A stretch of DNA of 7,385 bases from Gammaproteobacteria bacterium (GTDB lineage: Bacteria > Pseudomonadota > Gammaproteobacteria > Pseudomonadales > Pseudohongiellaceae): NCBI GenBank assembly GCA_007571115.1, contig RKSA01000084.1:1-7385 (forward strand), in the 5' to 3' direction. The first letter of the stretch is position 1. Each line of letters begins with the position of its first letter. Position numbers and translations under genes: made by a program. The notes under the pieces were generated by a model. That model was not told the DNA's origin, did not search any database, and saw nothing but the letters and a program-made list of their open reading frames with translations. Below, in pieces: positions 1 to 6,716 of this stretch.

Positions 1-36
1 GCGCAGGCATCTGCCAGGCCCGGCGCTTATTGGCGC
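1..36. other. Left-edge sequence, no gene recognised
   Basis: This GC-rich stretch lies left of the box array. No reading frame or RNA gene can be supported in it. GGCGC occurs twice in close succession (22-26 and 32-36), just before the first box. It could be the 5' flank of a gene running leftward out of the window, but nothing in 36 bases can test that. Confidence 0.4.
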
Positions 37-131
37 AAAGTATCATAGGCTCGATTCTTATTTTACTTTTTGACGGGAAAGTATCATAAGAGAGTTTGTT
101 ATTTTACTTTTCTTTGCGAAAGTACAATAAG
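37..131. promoter_or_regulatory. Phased array of five alternating 13-bp boxes (candidate operator array)
   Basis: Five copies of a 13-bp box with consensus AAAGTA-NN-ATAAG lie at 37-49 (plus), 57-69 (minus), 78-90 (plus), 98-110 (minus) and 119-131 (plus). Each matches the 11 defined positions with at most one deviation. The first ends in AGG and the fourth in AAC when read in its own orientation. Box centres are 43, 63, 84, 104 and 125, so steps are 20, 21, 20 and 21 bp, about two helical turns. Seen another way, this is a 41-bp direct repeat of about 2.3 units with internal inverted repeats. The second part of the array (51-131) is about 28% G+C, in sharp contrast to its surroundings. The arrangement suggests cooperative binding of a dimeric regulator on one face of the helix. 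Adjacent boxes could also form mutually exclusive hairpins if transcribed. No known regulator motif was recognised. The array ends 180 bp before the argH start and may serve argH, a gene left of the window, or both. Confidence 0.6.
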
Positions 132-310
132 ATTGGCCCGTCAGGCCGTGCGGCGGTGCTGCGTGAGGGTGCCGTGGCGATGCAGCGATGGTGCCGCTTT
201 GGCGCCGCTTTGGCGCCGCAGGGCGGCGGAAAGTGGCGGAAAATCGCGGAGGCAATATTGCTATCATGCGCTCGGTGATTCTGTGGGGGCCAGGGCGGCG
301 GGCTGAAGGC
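132..310. other. Upstream region between the box array and argH
   Basis: This is a GC-rich non-coding stretch. The argH frame stays open back to an ATG at 188, but the extra 41 residues do not resemble the N-terminus of ArgH proteins. A TATCAT hexamer at 262-267 could act as a -10 element, but the sequence 17 bp upstream of it (239-244) is a poor -35 match. TACAAT at 123-128, inside the last box, is a better -10 hexamer but also lacks a good -35. No convincing argH promoter is called. Confidence 0.4.
193..244. repeat. Short GC-rich tandem repeats upstream of argH
   Basis: The 11-bp unit GCCGCTTTGGC occurs twice head to tail (193-203 and 204-214), followed by the first five bases of a third copy (215-219). 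Immediately downstream a 10-bp unit, GGCGGAAAGT, is repeated once with one mismatch (225-234 and 235-244). Neither unit length is a multiple of three, which fits non-coding DNA. These look like slippage-type repeats. No function is suggested. Confidence 0.55.
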
Positions 311-1759
311 ATGAACGAGAGCGATGGCGAGGCTGGCACTGGCAAGCTTTGGGGTGGGCGCTTTGGCGAGGCGACCGATGCCTTCATCGAGCGGTTCACT
401 GCGTCGGTAGGGTTCGATTCGCGCCTTTGGCGGCACGATATCGCCGGTTCCATCGCCCATGCGACGATGCTCGCCGAGGCCGACGTGCTGACCGAGGGCG
501 AGGCGCGGCAGATCGTCGCTGGGCTCGAAGCGATTCGCTGCGAGATCGAGCAGGGCCGCTTCGCCTGGTCGGTGGAGCTCGAAGATGTTCACATGAACAT
601 CGAGGCCGCCTTGACCGAGCGGATCGGCGAAGTCGGCAAGAAGCTGCATACGGGCCGCTCGCGCAACGACCAGGTCGCAACCGACCTGCGCCTGTACGCG
701 CGGGGCGAGCTCGACGAGCTGCGCGGCCTGCTGTGGAGGCTGCGCTCGGCGCTCGTCGAGCTCGCCGAACGCGAGGCCGGAACGATCATGCCGGGCTTCA
801 CCCATCTGCAATCGGCGCAGCCGGTGACGTTCGGCCATCACATGCTCGCCTGGCAGGAGATGCTGAGCCGCGATGACGCGCGGCTCGCCGACTGCCGCCG
901 CCGCATCAATGTCTCTCCGCTCGGTGCGGCGGCCCTCGCTGGAACGAGCTATCCGGTCAATCCGGCGCGAACCGCCGAACTGCTCGGCTTTGACGCTGCT
1001 GCGGGCAATTCGCTCGATGCGGTCAGCGACCGCGATTTCGTCATCGAGCTCGCAGCCGCAGGAAGCTTGCTCATGGTGCATCTGTCGCGAATGTCCGAAG
1101 AGCTCGTGTTGTGGATGTCGGCGCAGTTCGGCTTTGTCGACCTGCCCGACCGCTTCTGCACGGGCTCGTCGATCATGCCGCAGAAGAAGAACCCTGACGT
1201 TCCCGAACTGGTTCGCGGCAAGAGCGGTCGCGTTGTCGGCCACCTGCTGTCCTTGCTGACCTTGATGAAATCCCAGCCCCTCGCGTACAACAAGGACAAT
1301 CAGGAAGACAAGGAACCCATCTTCGATACGCTCGACACGCTCAAGGACTGCGTGTTCGCCTTCAGCGAGCTCGTTCCCGCAATCGAATGCAGGCGCGAGG
1401 CGATGCGCGAGGCTGCCGGCGCGAACTACGCCACCGCCACCGACCTTGCCGACTATCTCGTGCGCAAGGGCCTGCCGTTTCGCGACGCTCATGGGGTCAC
1501 GGGCAAGGCCGTGGCCCATGCCATCGGGCAAGGCAAGAAACTCGCCGAGCTCTCGCTTCCCGAGCTGCGCAGCTTTTCCGGCCTGATCGAGGCCAACGCA
1601 TACGAGGTGCTTTCGGTCGAGGGCTCGGTCGCGGCGCGGAACCACCCTGGCGGCACGGCGCCGACCCGGGTCAGGCAAGCTGCCGCAGCCGCGAGGAAGG
1701 CCCTCGCTGCGGAAGCTTCAGCTCAGCGCGACGCCGGAGCGAGCAGCTCGATTTCGTAG
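311..1759 (+). CDS. argH: Argininosuccinate lyase
   Basis: This enzyme splits argininosuccinate into arginine and fumarate, the last step of arginine biosynthesis, and acts in the cytoplasm as a homotetramer. The 482-residue product shows family hallmarks along its whole length: LWGGRF at 13-18, DVHMNIE at 92-98, the TGRSRNDQV substrate loop from 114, GFTHLQSAQPVTFGHH at 162-177 (with the general-acid/base region His165), and NSLDAVSDRDF at 233-243. The fumarase/aspartase-superfamily signature GSSIMPQKKNP is at 285-295, containing the catalytic serine pair. No key residue is missing. The ATG at 311 was chosen because it places LWGGRF near the N-terminus, as in other ArgH proteins. The Shine-Dalgarno is weak (GAAGG directly before the ATG). 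In-frame ATGs at 266 and 188 would add unrelated sequence. The C-terminal tail of about 20 residues is alanine/serine rich, and its last 12 residues lie in the overlap with the convergent protease gene. Confidence 0.97.
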   Translation: MNESDGEAGTGKLWGGRFGEATDAFIERFTASVGFDSRLWRHDIAGSIAHATMLAEADVLTEGEARQIVAGLEAIRCEIEQGRFAWSVELEDVHMNIEAALTERIGEVGKKLHTGRSRNDQVATDLRLYARGELDELRGLLWRLRSALVELAEREAGTIMPGFTHLQSAQPVTFGHHMLAWQEMLSRDDARLADCRRRINVSPLGAAALAGTSYPVNPARTAELLGFDAAAGNSLDAVSDRDFVIELAAAGSLLMVHLSRMSEELVLWMSAQFGFVDLPDRFCTGSSIMPQKKNPDVPELVRGKSGRVVGHLLSLLTLMKSQPLAYNKDNQEDKEPIFDTLDTLKDCVFAFSELVPAIECRREAMREAAGANYATATDLADYLVRKGLPFRDAHGVTGKAVAHAIGQGKKLAELSLPELRSFSGLIEANAYEVLSVEGSVAARNHPGGTAPTRVRQAAAAARKALAAEASAQRDAGASSSIS

Positions 1760-2790
1760 TCGATGCGGCGATTGTCGCGCTCGCTCGTGACGGTGACCGT
1801 GTCGCCGCCGCGATAGCGTTCGAGCATCGAGGCGAGGTCGTCCTCGTTGCGAACAGGTGCGCCGTCGATGGCGACGATGACGTCGCCCAGCAAGAGCCGG
1901 CCGGTGCGGCTGCGGCTCAGGCCTTCCATGCCGACGCGTTGCGGGCCGGCACCCTCGACAACATCGAGCACGATCACTCCCTCGATTCCCCAAAGCCGGC
2001 GGTAATAGTCGGGCTGGGGCATCTGCATGATGCCGAGAAACGGCGTCTGCACGCGCCCGTACTCGATCAGCTCGGGAACGACGCGCCTGACGGTATTCGC
2101 CGGAATCGCGAAGCCGATCCCCGAATTGGCGCCGCTGGGGCTGAAAATCGCGGTGTTGACTCCGACGAGCTCGCCGAGGGAGTTGAGCAGCGGGCCTCCC
2201 GAGTTGCCGGGATTGATCGCGGCGTCGGTCTGGATGACGTCGCGGATCTTGCGCCCGCTCAAAGCGTCGATTTCCCGACCGAGCGCGCTGACCACGCCGA
2301 CGGTCATGGTCGTGTCGAGGCCGAAGGGATTGCCGATGGCGATGACCTTGCGACCGACTTCGAGCAGCGACGAATCGCCGACGGCGACCGGCGTCAGCTC
2401 GAGCCCCCCGGGATCGATCTTGAGCACTGCCAGATCCTTGTCGGGGTCGACGCCGCGAATTCGCGCAAGATGGATGCTGCCGTCCTGCAAGGTCACGGTG
2501 ACGCTGTCGGCTTGCTGGATGACGTGGAAATTGGTGACGACGTGGCCGTCCCCGCTCCAGAGGAAGCCGCTGCCATTGCCCTGCGGGATCGCCTGGGGAT
2601 TGAGCGAACGGAACGAACGGACGATTCGCGAATTGGTGATGTTGACGACCGAGGGGCTGGCTCGCTTGAACACCTCGATGTTGTTGGCCTCGTCATCGGT
2701 GCTGAACTCGCGGTAGTCGAGGCCCTGGGCGGCGACACCTGCGGCGAACAGCATGGCGGGGAGCAGGGCCAAGGCGCGAAAGGCAGGCAT
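1723..2790 (-). CDS. Exported HtrA/Deg1-like serine protease with one PDZ domain
   Basis: This is an S1C-family trypsin-like protease, expected in the periplasm, where such enzymes degrade or process damaged proteins. The 355-residue product starts with a signal peptide (Arg5, hydrophobic core to about residue 18, VAA-Q cleavage site after 21). The protease domain spans about 37-245. The catalytic triad is His89 (TNFHVI), Asp119 (DPDKDLAVL) and Ser197 (GNSGGP), all present. VIQTDAAINPGNSGGPLL and GIGFAIP are typical of the HtrA/Deg1 group. A single PDZ domain runs from about 248 to 350, with FLGI as the likely ligand-binding loop. Length and one-PDZ layout resemble DegS/AlgW, but the N-terminus looks cleavable rather than a membrane anchor, and the core is closer to Deg1/HhoA-type enzymes. 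It is the last gene of the ABC run, 49 bp after the GldG-like gene, with only a weak ribosome-binding site. Its final codons overlap argH by 37 bp. The native substrate cannot be told from sequence. Confidence 0.93.
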   Translation of the reverse strand: MPAFRALALLPAMLFAAGVAAQGLDYREFSTDDEANNIEVFKRASPSVVNITNSRIVRSFRSLNPQAIPQGNGSGFLWSGDGHVVTNFHVIQQADSVTVTLQDGSIHLARIRGVDPDKDLAVLKIDPGGLELTPVAVGDSSLLEVGRKVIAIGNPFGLDTTMTVGVVSALGREIDALSGRKIRDVIQTDAAINPGNSGGPLLNSLGELVGVNTAIFSPSGANSGIGFAIPANTVRRVVPELIEYGRVQTPFLGIMQMPQPDYYRRLWGIEGVIVLDVVEGAGPQRVGMEGLSRSRTGRLLLGDVIVAIDGAPVRNEDDLASMLERYRGGDTVTVTSERDNRRIDYEIELLAPASR

Positions 2791-2839
2791 GGGCAGATCC
2801 CGATGTGTCGACGATGCGTATCTTGGCGAGCTGCGGCCT

Positions 2840-4852
2840 TCAGGCCCGGCGGCGCCTTCTCGCGCGCAGCAGCGACGCCAGCAGGGCGACCACGCCGAGC
2901 AGTGCCGGAACGAGCAAGGTGTTGAGCCATTGCAGGTTGCTGCCGAGGCGCTCGATGTCCTCGGTCAACTGGAATTGCACTTCGCGCAGGCTGCGGCGGG
3001 TTTCGACCCTTTCCAGGTTGAACTGGTCGATCTCGGCCTGGATTTCGGGGGCGATCTGCTCGAGGGGCTCGCCTTCCTCGTTCTGGCTCAGGCGCGCGAC
3101 TTCGGCTTCGGTCTCGGCGAGCCTGGCGAGCAGCACCGCTTCCTCCTCGCGCAGGCGGTCATCGGCCTGGCGCTGCATCTCGATGACTCTATCGAAAGGC
3201 CGCGAGTACGTGCCGCGGCTGCGGATGCTCGCGAGCTCGGCGCCGCCGACGAGGTTGTCGAGGGCGTTGATGACGAGGTCGCCGTTGTTGGCAAATGGCT
3301 GGGGAATCCGCTGGCCGAAGAATTGCGCGACTTGCACCCACATGCGATCGGACATCAGGTCGGTGTCGGCAAACAGCACGATGTTGACAGGCTCTTGGGA
3401 CTGGGTCAGATGGGGAGGCGCTTGCTCGCCGGTTGCAGCGGCATCCTCTGCATCCTCTGCGGTGCTGCTGGCGGGCCCGGTCGAATCGCTCGAATCGGCA
3501 TCGTCGCTGTGATCGGCTGCTGTGTCGCCCTCTTCCGTGGCAGTTTCGGCTTCCTCCTCGGCCGGCGGAGGACCATCGGGAAAGGCGGTATCGATCACGC
3601 CGCTGATTCGCGCCGCCAGCGTGTAGGTTTCGCCAGTGGGATCGAAGTCGTCGAACAGCGCCGAAAGGTCGGAAATGCTGCGCAATACCGTCGCCTCCAT
3701 CAGCATCGAGCTTGCCGACGACTGCACCAGCGGCTCGAACAGGGTCGTCGCGCCTTCGAGGGGAACGATGGCGCCGGCGGAAGAGACGTTCACGTCCTCG
3801 AGCTGGCTGGTGACGATGTCGTCACCATCGAGATTGGCGCTCTTGACGCCGAGCATGGCGAGATGGGGCTCGGGGGGCGAGCCCTGCCCCACCGAAACGC
3901 GCAGGGCGAGCTCGCTGTCGGCGATCACCTTGCTGCTGTCGTACTCGACTCCCCAGGCTTCGAGCAGCCCCGGCAAATCCGAACTCAGGCCCACCGACAA
4001 GGGCGTTCCCTGGGCCGGGCGCATTAGCAGCGAATCGGCGTTCGGGTCGACAAACACCAGGGCGGCGCCGCCGCGCATGATGTGCTGGTCGATGGCGTAG
4101 AGCATCGGCTCGGACAGCTCGTCCGGGTGTACGAGCACGAGGATGTCGACGTCCTCGTCGATGCTTTCGTCGAGCGCGCTGATGCGGCGCACCTCGTACA
4201 TCTGCCGGACCACGTCCATGACGAACCAGGGATCGAGCATCTGGCTGGTCGCGGCATCGAAGCCTCCATCGATGTCGAGGCTTGTCAGCAAGGCGACCAC
4301 GGGGCGCTTGGGGTTGGCAGCCTGGGTAATCAGCTTGGTGAATTCGTATTCGAGGAACGGCTCCTGGTCGGGCCGGATCAATGGCATCGTCTCGGAGATG
4401 CGCAAGGCCTCCGGTGCATCTTCGGCGAGTGGCTGGGCCGCGACCAGGCCAAAATAGATTCCCTCGGCGCCCTGGACGACGGGAACCGCCTGCACGCCGA
4501 ACTGGTTGGCGAGATCCTCGTCCTCGGAGAAAGGCTCGGGATCGATGATGTTCAGCGACAGCATCCCTTCGCTGGCGATGACGATTTCCTGCAGCAGCTC
4601 GCGAACGCGGGTAGCATAGGTGCGGAGCTGCGGAACGTCCTCGGTGGCTGAATCCGAATAGAACAGGGTCAGCTCGATCGGCGCCTCGAGGTTTGACACG
4701 ATGTCCCGGGTCGCTGGGGCGAGGGTGAACAGCCGGTCCCCGGTCAGATCGAGGCGCCAGCCGGGCAATAGCGAAATCAGGGCAACAGCGAGCAGCAGCG
4801 CCAATGCGATCAGCGCGAGCCCGGCCAGCGACATCAGGCGTCCGATGGTCAT
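2840..4852 (-). CDS. GldG-like ABC transporter auxiliary protein
   Basis: This is a large inner-membrane-anchored protein with a periplasmic body that accompanies a GldA/GldF-type ABC transporter (ABC_transp_aux / GldG family). Its exact role is unknown; in Bacteroidetes the relatives belong to the gliding-motility apparatus. The 670-residue product has one N-terminal membrane helix (about 7-29), then the family-typical DLTGDRLFTLAPATRDI (35-51) and a stretch beginning EAPIELTLFYSDS (from 56). The central domain reaches about 425. PVNIVLFADTDLM (488-500) and FANNGDLVINALDNLVGG (520-537) are further family hallmarks. A coiled-coil-like segment (about 555-635) is followed by a C-terminal helix (about 643-662) and an RARRRRR tail, consistent with a cytoplasmic C-terminus. 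Residues 428-481 are a very acidic, Ala/Ser/Thr-rich low-complexity stretch without proline-rich or catalytic motifs. The start at 4852 follows AAGG and AGGA purine tracts. It lies 21 bp after the permease gene. Confidence 0.9.
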   Translation of the reverse strand: MTIGRLMSLAGLALIALALLLAVALISLLPGWRLDLTGDRLFTLAPATRDIVSNLEAPIELTLFYSDSATEDVPQLRTYATRVRELLQEIVIASEGMLSLNIIDPEPFSEDEDLANQFGVQAVPVVQGAEGIYFGLVAAQPLAEDAPEALRISETMPLIRPDQEPFLEYEFTKLITQAANPKRPVVALLTSLDIDGGFDAATSQMLDPWFVMDVVRQMYEVRRISALDESIDEDVDILVLVHPDELSEPMLYAIDQHIMRGGAALVFVDPNADSLLMRPAQGTPLSVGLSSDLPGLLEAWGVEYDSSKVIADSELALRVSVGQGSPPEPHLAMLGVKSANLDGDDIVTSQLEDVNVSSAGAIVPLEGATTLFEPLVQSSASSMLMEATVLRSISDLSALFDDFDPTGETYTLAARISGVIDTAFPDGPPPAEEEAETATEEGDTAADHSDDADSSDSTGPASSTAEDAEDAAATGEQAPPHLTQSQEPVNIVLFADTDLMSDRMWVQVAQFFGQRIPQPFANNGDLVINALDNLVGGAELASIRSRGTYSRPFDRVIEMQRQADDRLREEEAVLLARLAETEAEVARLSQNEEGEPLEQIAPEIQAEIDQFNLERVETRRSLREVQFQLTEDIERLGSNLQWLNTLLVPALLGVVALLASLLRARRRRRA
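3410..3571 (-). other. Acidic low-complexity linker within the GldG-like protein
   Basis: This segment encodes residues 428-481, composed mostly of Glu, Asp, Ala, Ser and Thr, and sits between the central domain and the PVNIVLF block. It looks like a disordered linker. The reading frame passes through it without disruption. Confidence 0.75.
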
Positions 4853-4873
4853 GATCCTACCTTATCCACTTTG

Positions 4874-5608
4874 CTAGCTTGCCTTCTTCAACTCGATGAC
4901 GACGGCGCTGGCAAGCAGCCAGGCGGCGATGAAAACGCTGAAATACAGCACGTCGCGCAGATCGAGCACGCCTTTGGCGATGGCGTCGAAATGGGTCAGA
5001 AAGCCAAGCGCGGCGATGGCGTCGACGAGCACCTGGGGAACCCAGTCGGGGAAAACATCGAGCACGATCGGCGAGCCCATGATGACGAACAGGAAGCATG
5101 TGCTCACGGTGAGGATGAAGGCGATCACCGAATTGCGCGTACACGCCGACATGCACGAGCCGATCGCCAGATACGCGCCCGCCATGAACCAGCTTCCAAG
5201 GTAGCTCGCGAGGATCACGCCATTATCCGGGTCGCCGAGATAGTTGACGGTGATCCAGATCGGGAAGGTCAGCAGCAGAGCGACTCCGAGCAGTGCCCAG
5301 GCAGCGAGAAACTTGCCCAGCACCATGTCGGCAAGAGTGACCGGGAGGGTCATCAGCAATTCTATGGTTCCGGTCTTGCGTTCATCGGCCCAAAGCGCCA
5401 TGGCGACCGCAGGGACCATGAACAGGTACAGCCAGGGGTGGAAGCCGAAAAACGGCATGAGGTCGGCCTGGCCCCGGGCATAGAAGCCGCCGAGCTCGAA
5501 GGTGAAAATGCCGTTGGTCATGAGAAAGATGATGATGAACACGTAGGCCAGCGGCGTGGCGAAATAGCCTTTCAGCTCGCGTTGCAGGATGATTGCCAGA
5601 TTGCGCAT
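4874..5608 (-). CDS. ABC-2 type permease (GldF/NosY-like)
   Basis: This is the membrane subunit of the ABC system, forming the channel or mechanical part driven by the neighbouring ATPase. The 244-residue product has about six hydrophobic helices (near 19-37, 58-74, 100-122, 134-155, 160-181 and 219-239). The conserved cytoplasmic motif WADERKTGTIELLMTLPVT (73-91) and THFDAIAKGVLDLRD (205-219) are typical of the GldF/NosY group. The ATG at 5608 was chosen over a longer open frame reaching to 5965. MRNLAIILQREL is the expected N-terminus, a GAGAGG ribosome-binding site lies 7 bp upstream, and the longer frame would run antiphase through the ATPase gene. It starts 11 bp after the ATPase stop codon, so the two are probably translationally linked. 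The substrate is unknown. Confidence 0.93.
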   Translation of the reverse strand: MRNLAIILQRELKGYFATPLAYVFIIIFLMTNGIFTFELGGFYARGQADLMPFFGFHPWLYLFMVPAVAMALWADERKTGTIELLMTLPVTLADMVLGKFLAAWALLGVALLLTFPIWITVNYLGDPDNGVILASYLGSWFMAGAYLAIGSCMSACTRNSVIAFILTVSTCFLFVIMGSPIVLDVFPDWVPQVLVDAIAALGFLTHFDAIAKGVLDLRDVLYFSVFIAAWLLASAVVIELKKAS

Positions 5609-5615
5609 GTTGCTG

Positions 5616-5621
5616 CCTCTC
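5616..5621 (-). promoter_or_regulatory. Ribosome-binding site of the permease gene
   Basis: GAGAGG, 7 bp before the ATG at 5608, overlaps the TGA stop codon of the ATPase gene. It fixes the permease start and suggests coupled translation of the two subunits. Confidence 0.7.
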
Positions 5622-6555
5622 AATTCCGGCCCGCACTGGCGCCTGCGGTGACCGCGCGAAACATGTCCTCGAGCTGGCCGCGCCGTGCATGGAACTCGGC
5701 CACCGGCCACTGCCTGCGCTGGGCAAGCCCGGAGAGGCTGGCGAAAATCGGCTTGCCACTCGAAAGGACGGTGAAGCTCGTTGCGTCCGCAGCGTCCTGC
5801 TCGACTGCAGCGACTCCCGCCACGCCTTTCAGTTCGGCGACGAGGTCGAGCTCGCCGGTGAGCCGCACCGCGACGGCGTGGTGATAGCGCGAGCGGGCCT
5901 CGAGCTCGGCCGGCGTGCCGTCGGCAACGATTCTGCCTTGATCGATGATGATGGCGCGAGTGCAAACCGCGCTGACCTCCTCGAGAATATGCGTGGAAAC
6001 GATGACGATCTTGTCCTTGGCGAGATTGCGGATCAGCTCTCGCACCTGGTGTTTCTGGTTCGGGTCGAGGCCGTCGGTGGGTTCGTCAAGGATCAGCACC
6101 TTGGGGTCGTGCAGGATCGCCTGGGCGAGCCCGACGCGGCGCTTGAATCCCTTCGACAGGGTTTCGATCGTTTGCCTTGCGACCGATTCGAGCGCCACGT
6201 CGCCCATGACCGCAGCGACTCGCTGTTCGGCTTCAGCACCGCGAAAGCCGCGGATTCGCGCGATGAAGCGCAGAAAATCGACGACCGACATGTCGCCGTA
6301 GCTCGGTGCGCCCTCTGGCAGGTAGCCGATCAGCGCCTTGGCCTGCAAGGGTTGGCTGCCGATGTCGAAACCGTCGATGGCAACGCTGCCGGCGCTAGGC
6401 GCGAGAAAGCCGGTGATGACCTTCATCGTCGTCGACTTGCCGGCGCCGTTCGGCCCGAGAAAGCCGAGCACCTCGCCTTCGCGAACCTCGAAACTGAGGT
6501 CGTCGACCGCGACGACCTGATCGAACCTCCTGGTCAGATTGCTGATTTCAATCAC
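5620..6555 (-). CDS. ABC transporter ATP-binding protein (GldA/NosF-like)
   Basis: This is the cytoplasmic ATPase that powers the neighbouring ABC-2 permease. Using the GTG at 6555 it has 311 residues. Motifs in order: Walker A GPNGAGKST (34-42), a Q-loop region reading YLPEGAPSYGDMSV (88 onward, Glu in place of the usual Gln), the signature LSKGFKRRVGLAQA (133-146), Walker B VLILDE (153-158), the D-loop GLDP (162-165) and the H-loop STH with His189. Beyond about residue 220 is the extra C-terminal domain common in GldA/NosF/CcmA-type ATPases. The GTG start is preferred because it gives the family-typical MIEISNLTRRF N-terminus. ATG codons at 6597 and 6588 are also in frame and would add 14 or 11 residues of unfamiliar sequence. 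None of the three has a strong Shine-Dalgarno. It is the first gene of the run, with a good promoter upstream. All catalytic residues are intact. Confidence 0.92.
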   Translation of the reverse strand: MIEISNLTRRFDQVVAVDDLSFEVREGEVLGFLGPNGAGKSTTMKVITGFLAPSAGSVAIDGFDIGSQPLQAKALIGYLPEGAPSYGDMSVVDFLRFIARIRGFRGAEAEQRVAAVMGDVALESVARQTIETLSKGFKRRVGLAQAILHDPKVLILDEPTDGLDPNQKHQVRELIRNLAKDKIVIVSTHILEEVSAVCTRAIIIDQGRIVADGTPAELEARSRYHHAVAVRLTGELDLVAELKGVAGVAAVEQDAADATSFTVLSSGKPIFASLSGLAQRRQWPVAEFHARRGQLEDMFRAVTAGASAGRN

Positions 6556-6634
6556 TGCCTGGCAATTCCACTGTTTTGCCGGAGCCATGCCCCGCATTCA
6601 GGCCGACGCGCGCGCCAGCCACTCCTGGCAAGGG

Positions 6635-6663
6635 AATATAGGTGCGCCCAAACCAGTTTTCAA
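6635..6663 (-). promoter_or_regulatory. Sigma70-type promoter of the ABC/protease operon
   Basis: On the minus strand, TTGAAA (6663-6658) and TATATT (6640-6635) are separated by exactly 17 bp. Each hexamer matches the consensus at five of six positions. The expected transcription start is near 6628, about 30 nt before the ATG at 6597 and about 70 nt before the GTG at 6555. It lies in the gap after hemY, so the operon can be transcribed independently of the hem genes. Confidence 0.65.
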
Positions 6664-6716
6664 TAGCAAGCGCGGATTCCCTGCCCCGCAAGACCCGAAG
6701 CCACAAGGCAAGGGCG

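Noticed and set aside
57..90. Rho-independent terminator formed by the inverted repeat
   Set aside because: The stem is AT-rich with an internal loop, and no T-run follows directly on either strand.
37..131. CRISPR array
   Set aside because: The repeats are only 13 bp, alternate in orientation, and the 7- to 8-bp gaps are far too short for spacers. No cas gene is present.
58..453. Minus-strand frame through the box array into argH
   Set aside because: No family resemblance. It spans an AT-rich repeat array and the coding start of argH in antisense.
104..1678. Long open frame (524 codons) on the minus strand across argH
   Set aside because: It lies antisense to an unmistakable argH, is rich in Arg, Ala and Gly with no recognisable domain, and is the expected by-product of high G+C at codon third positions.
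2827..2851. Hairpin at the stop codon of the GldG-like gene
   Set aside because: GGCC-TTCA-GGCC gives only a 4-bp stem and no T-run follows, so it cannot be supported as a terminator or regulatory element.
1387..2925. Long open frame (512 codons) on the plus strand across the end of argH and the protease gene
   Set aside because: It runs in the wrong frame of argH and then antisense to the complete HtrA-type gene, and shows no family features.
2753..4027. Open frame (424 codons) on the plus strand opposite the GldG-like gene
   Set aside because: It is the complement shadow of a clearly coding region, and its composition is not protein-like.
4871..6666. Two long plus-strand frames (4871-5884 and 5593-6666) opposite the ABC permease and ATPase
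   Set aside because: Both are antisense to genes with intact diagnostic motifs. Their length comes from GC-rich codon usage on the other strand.
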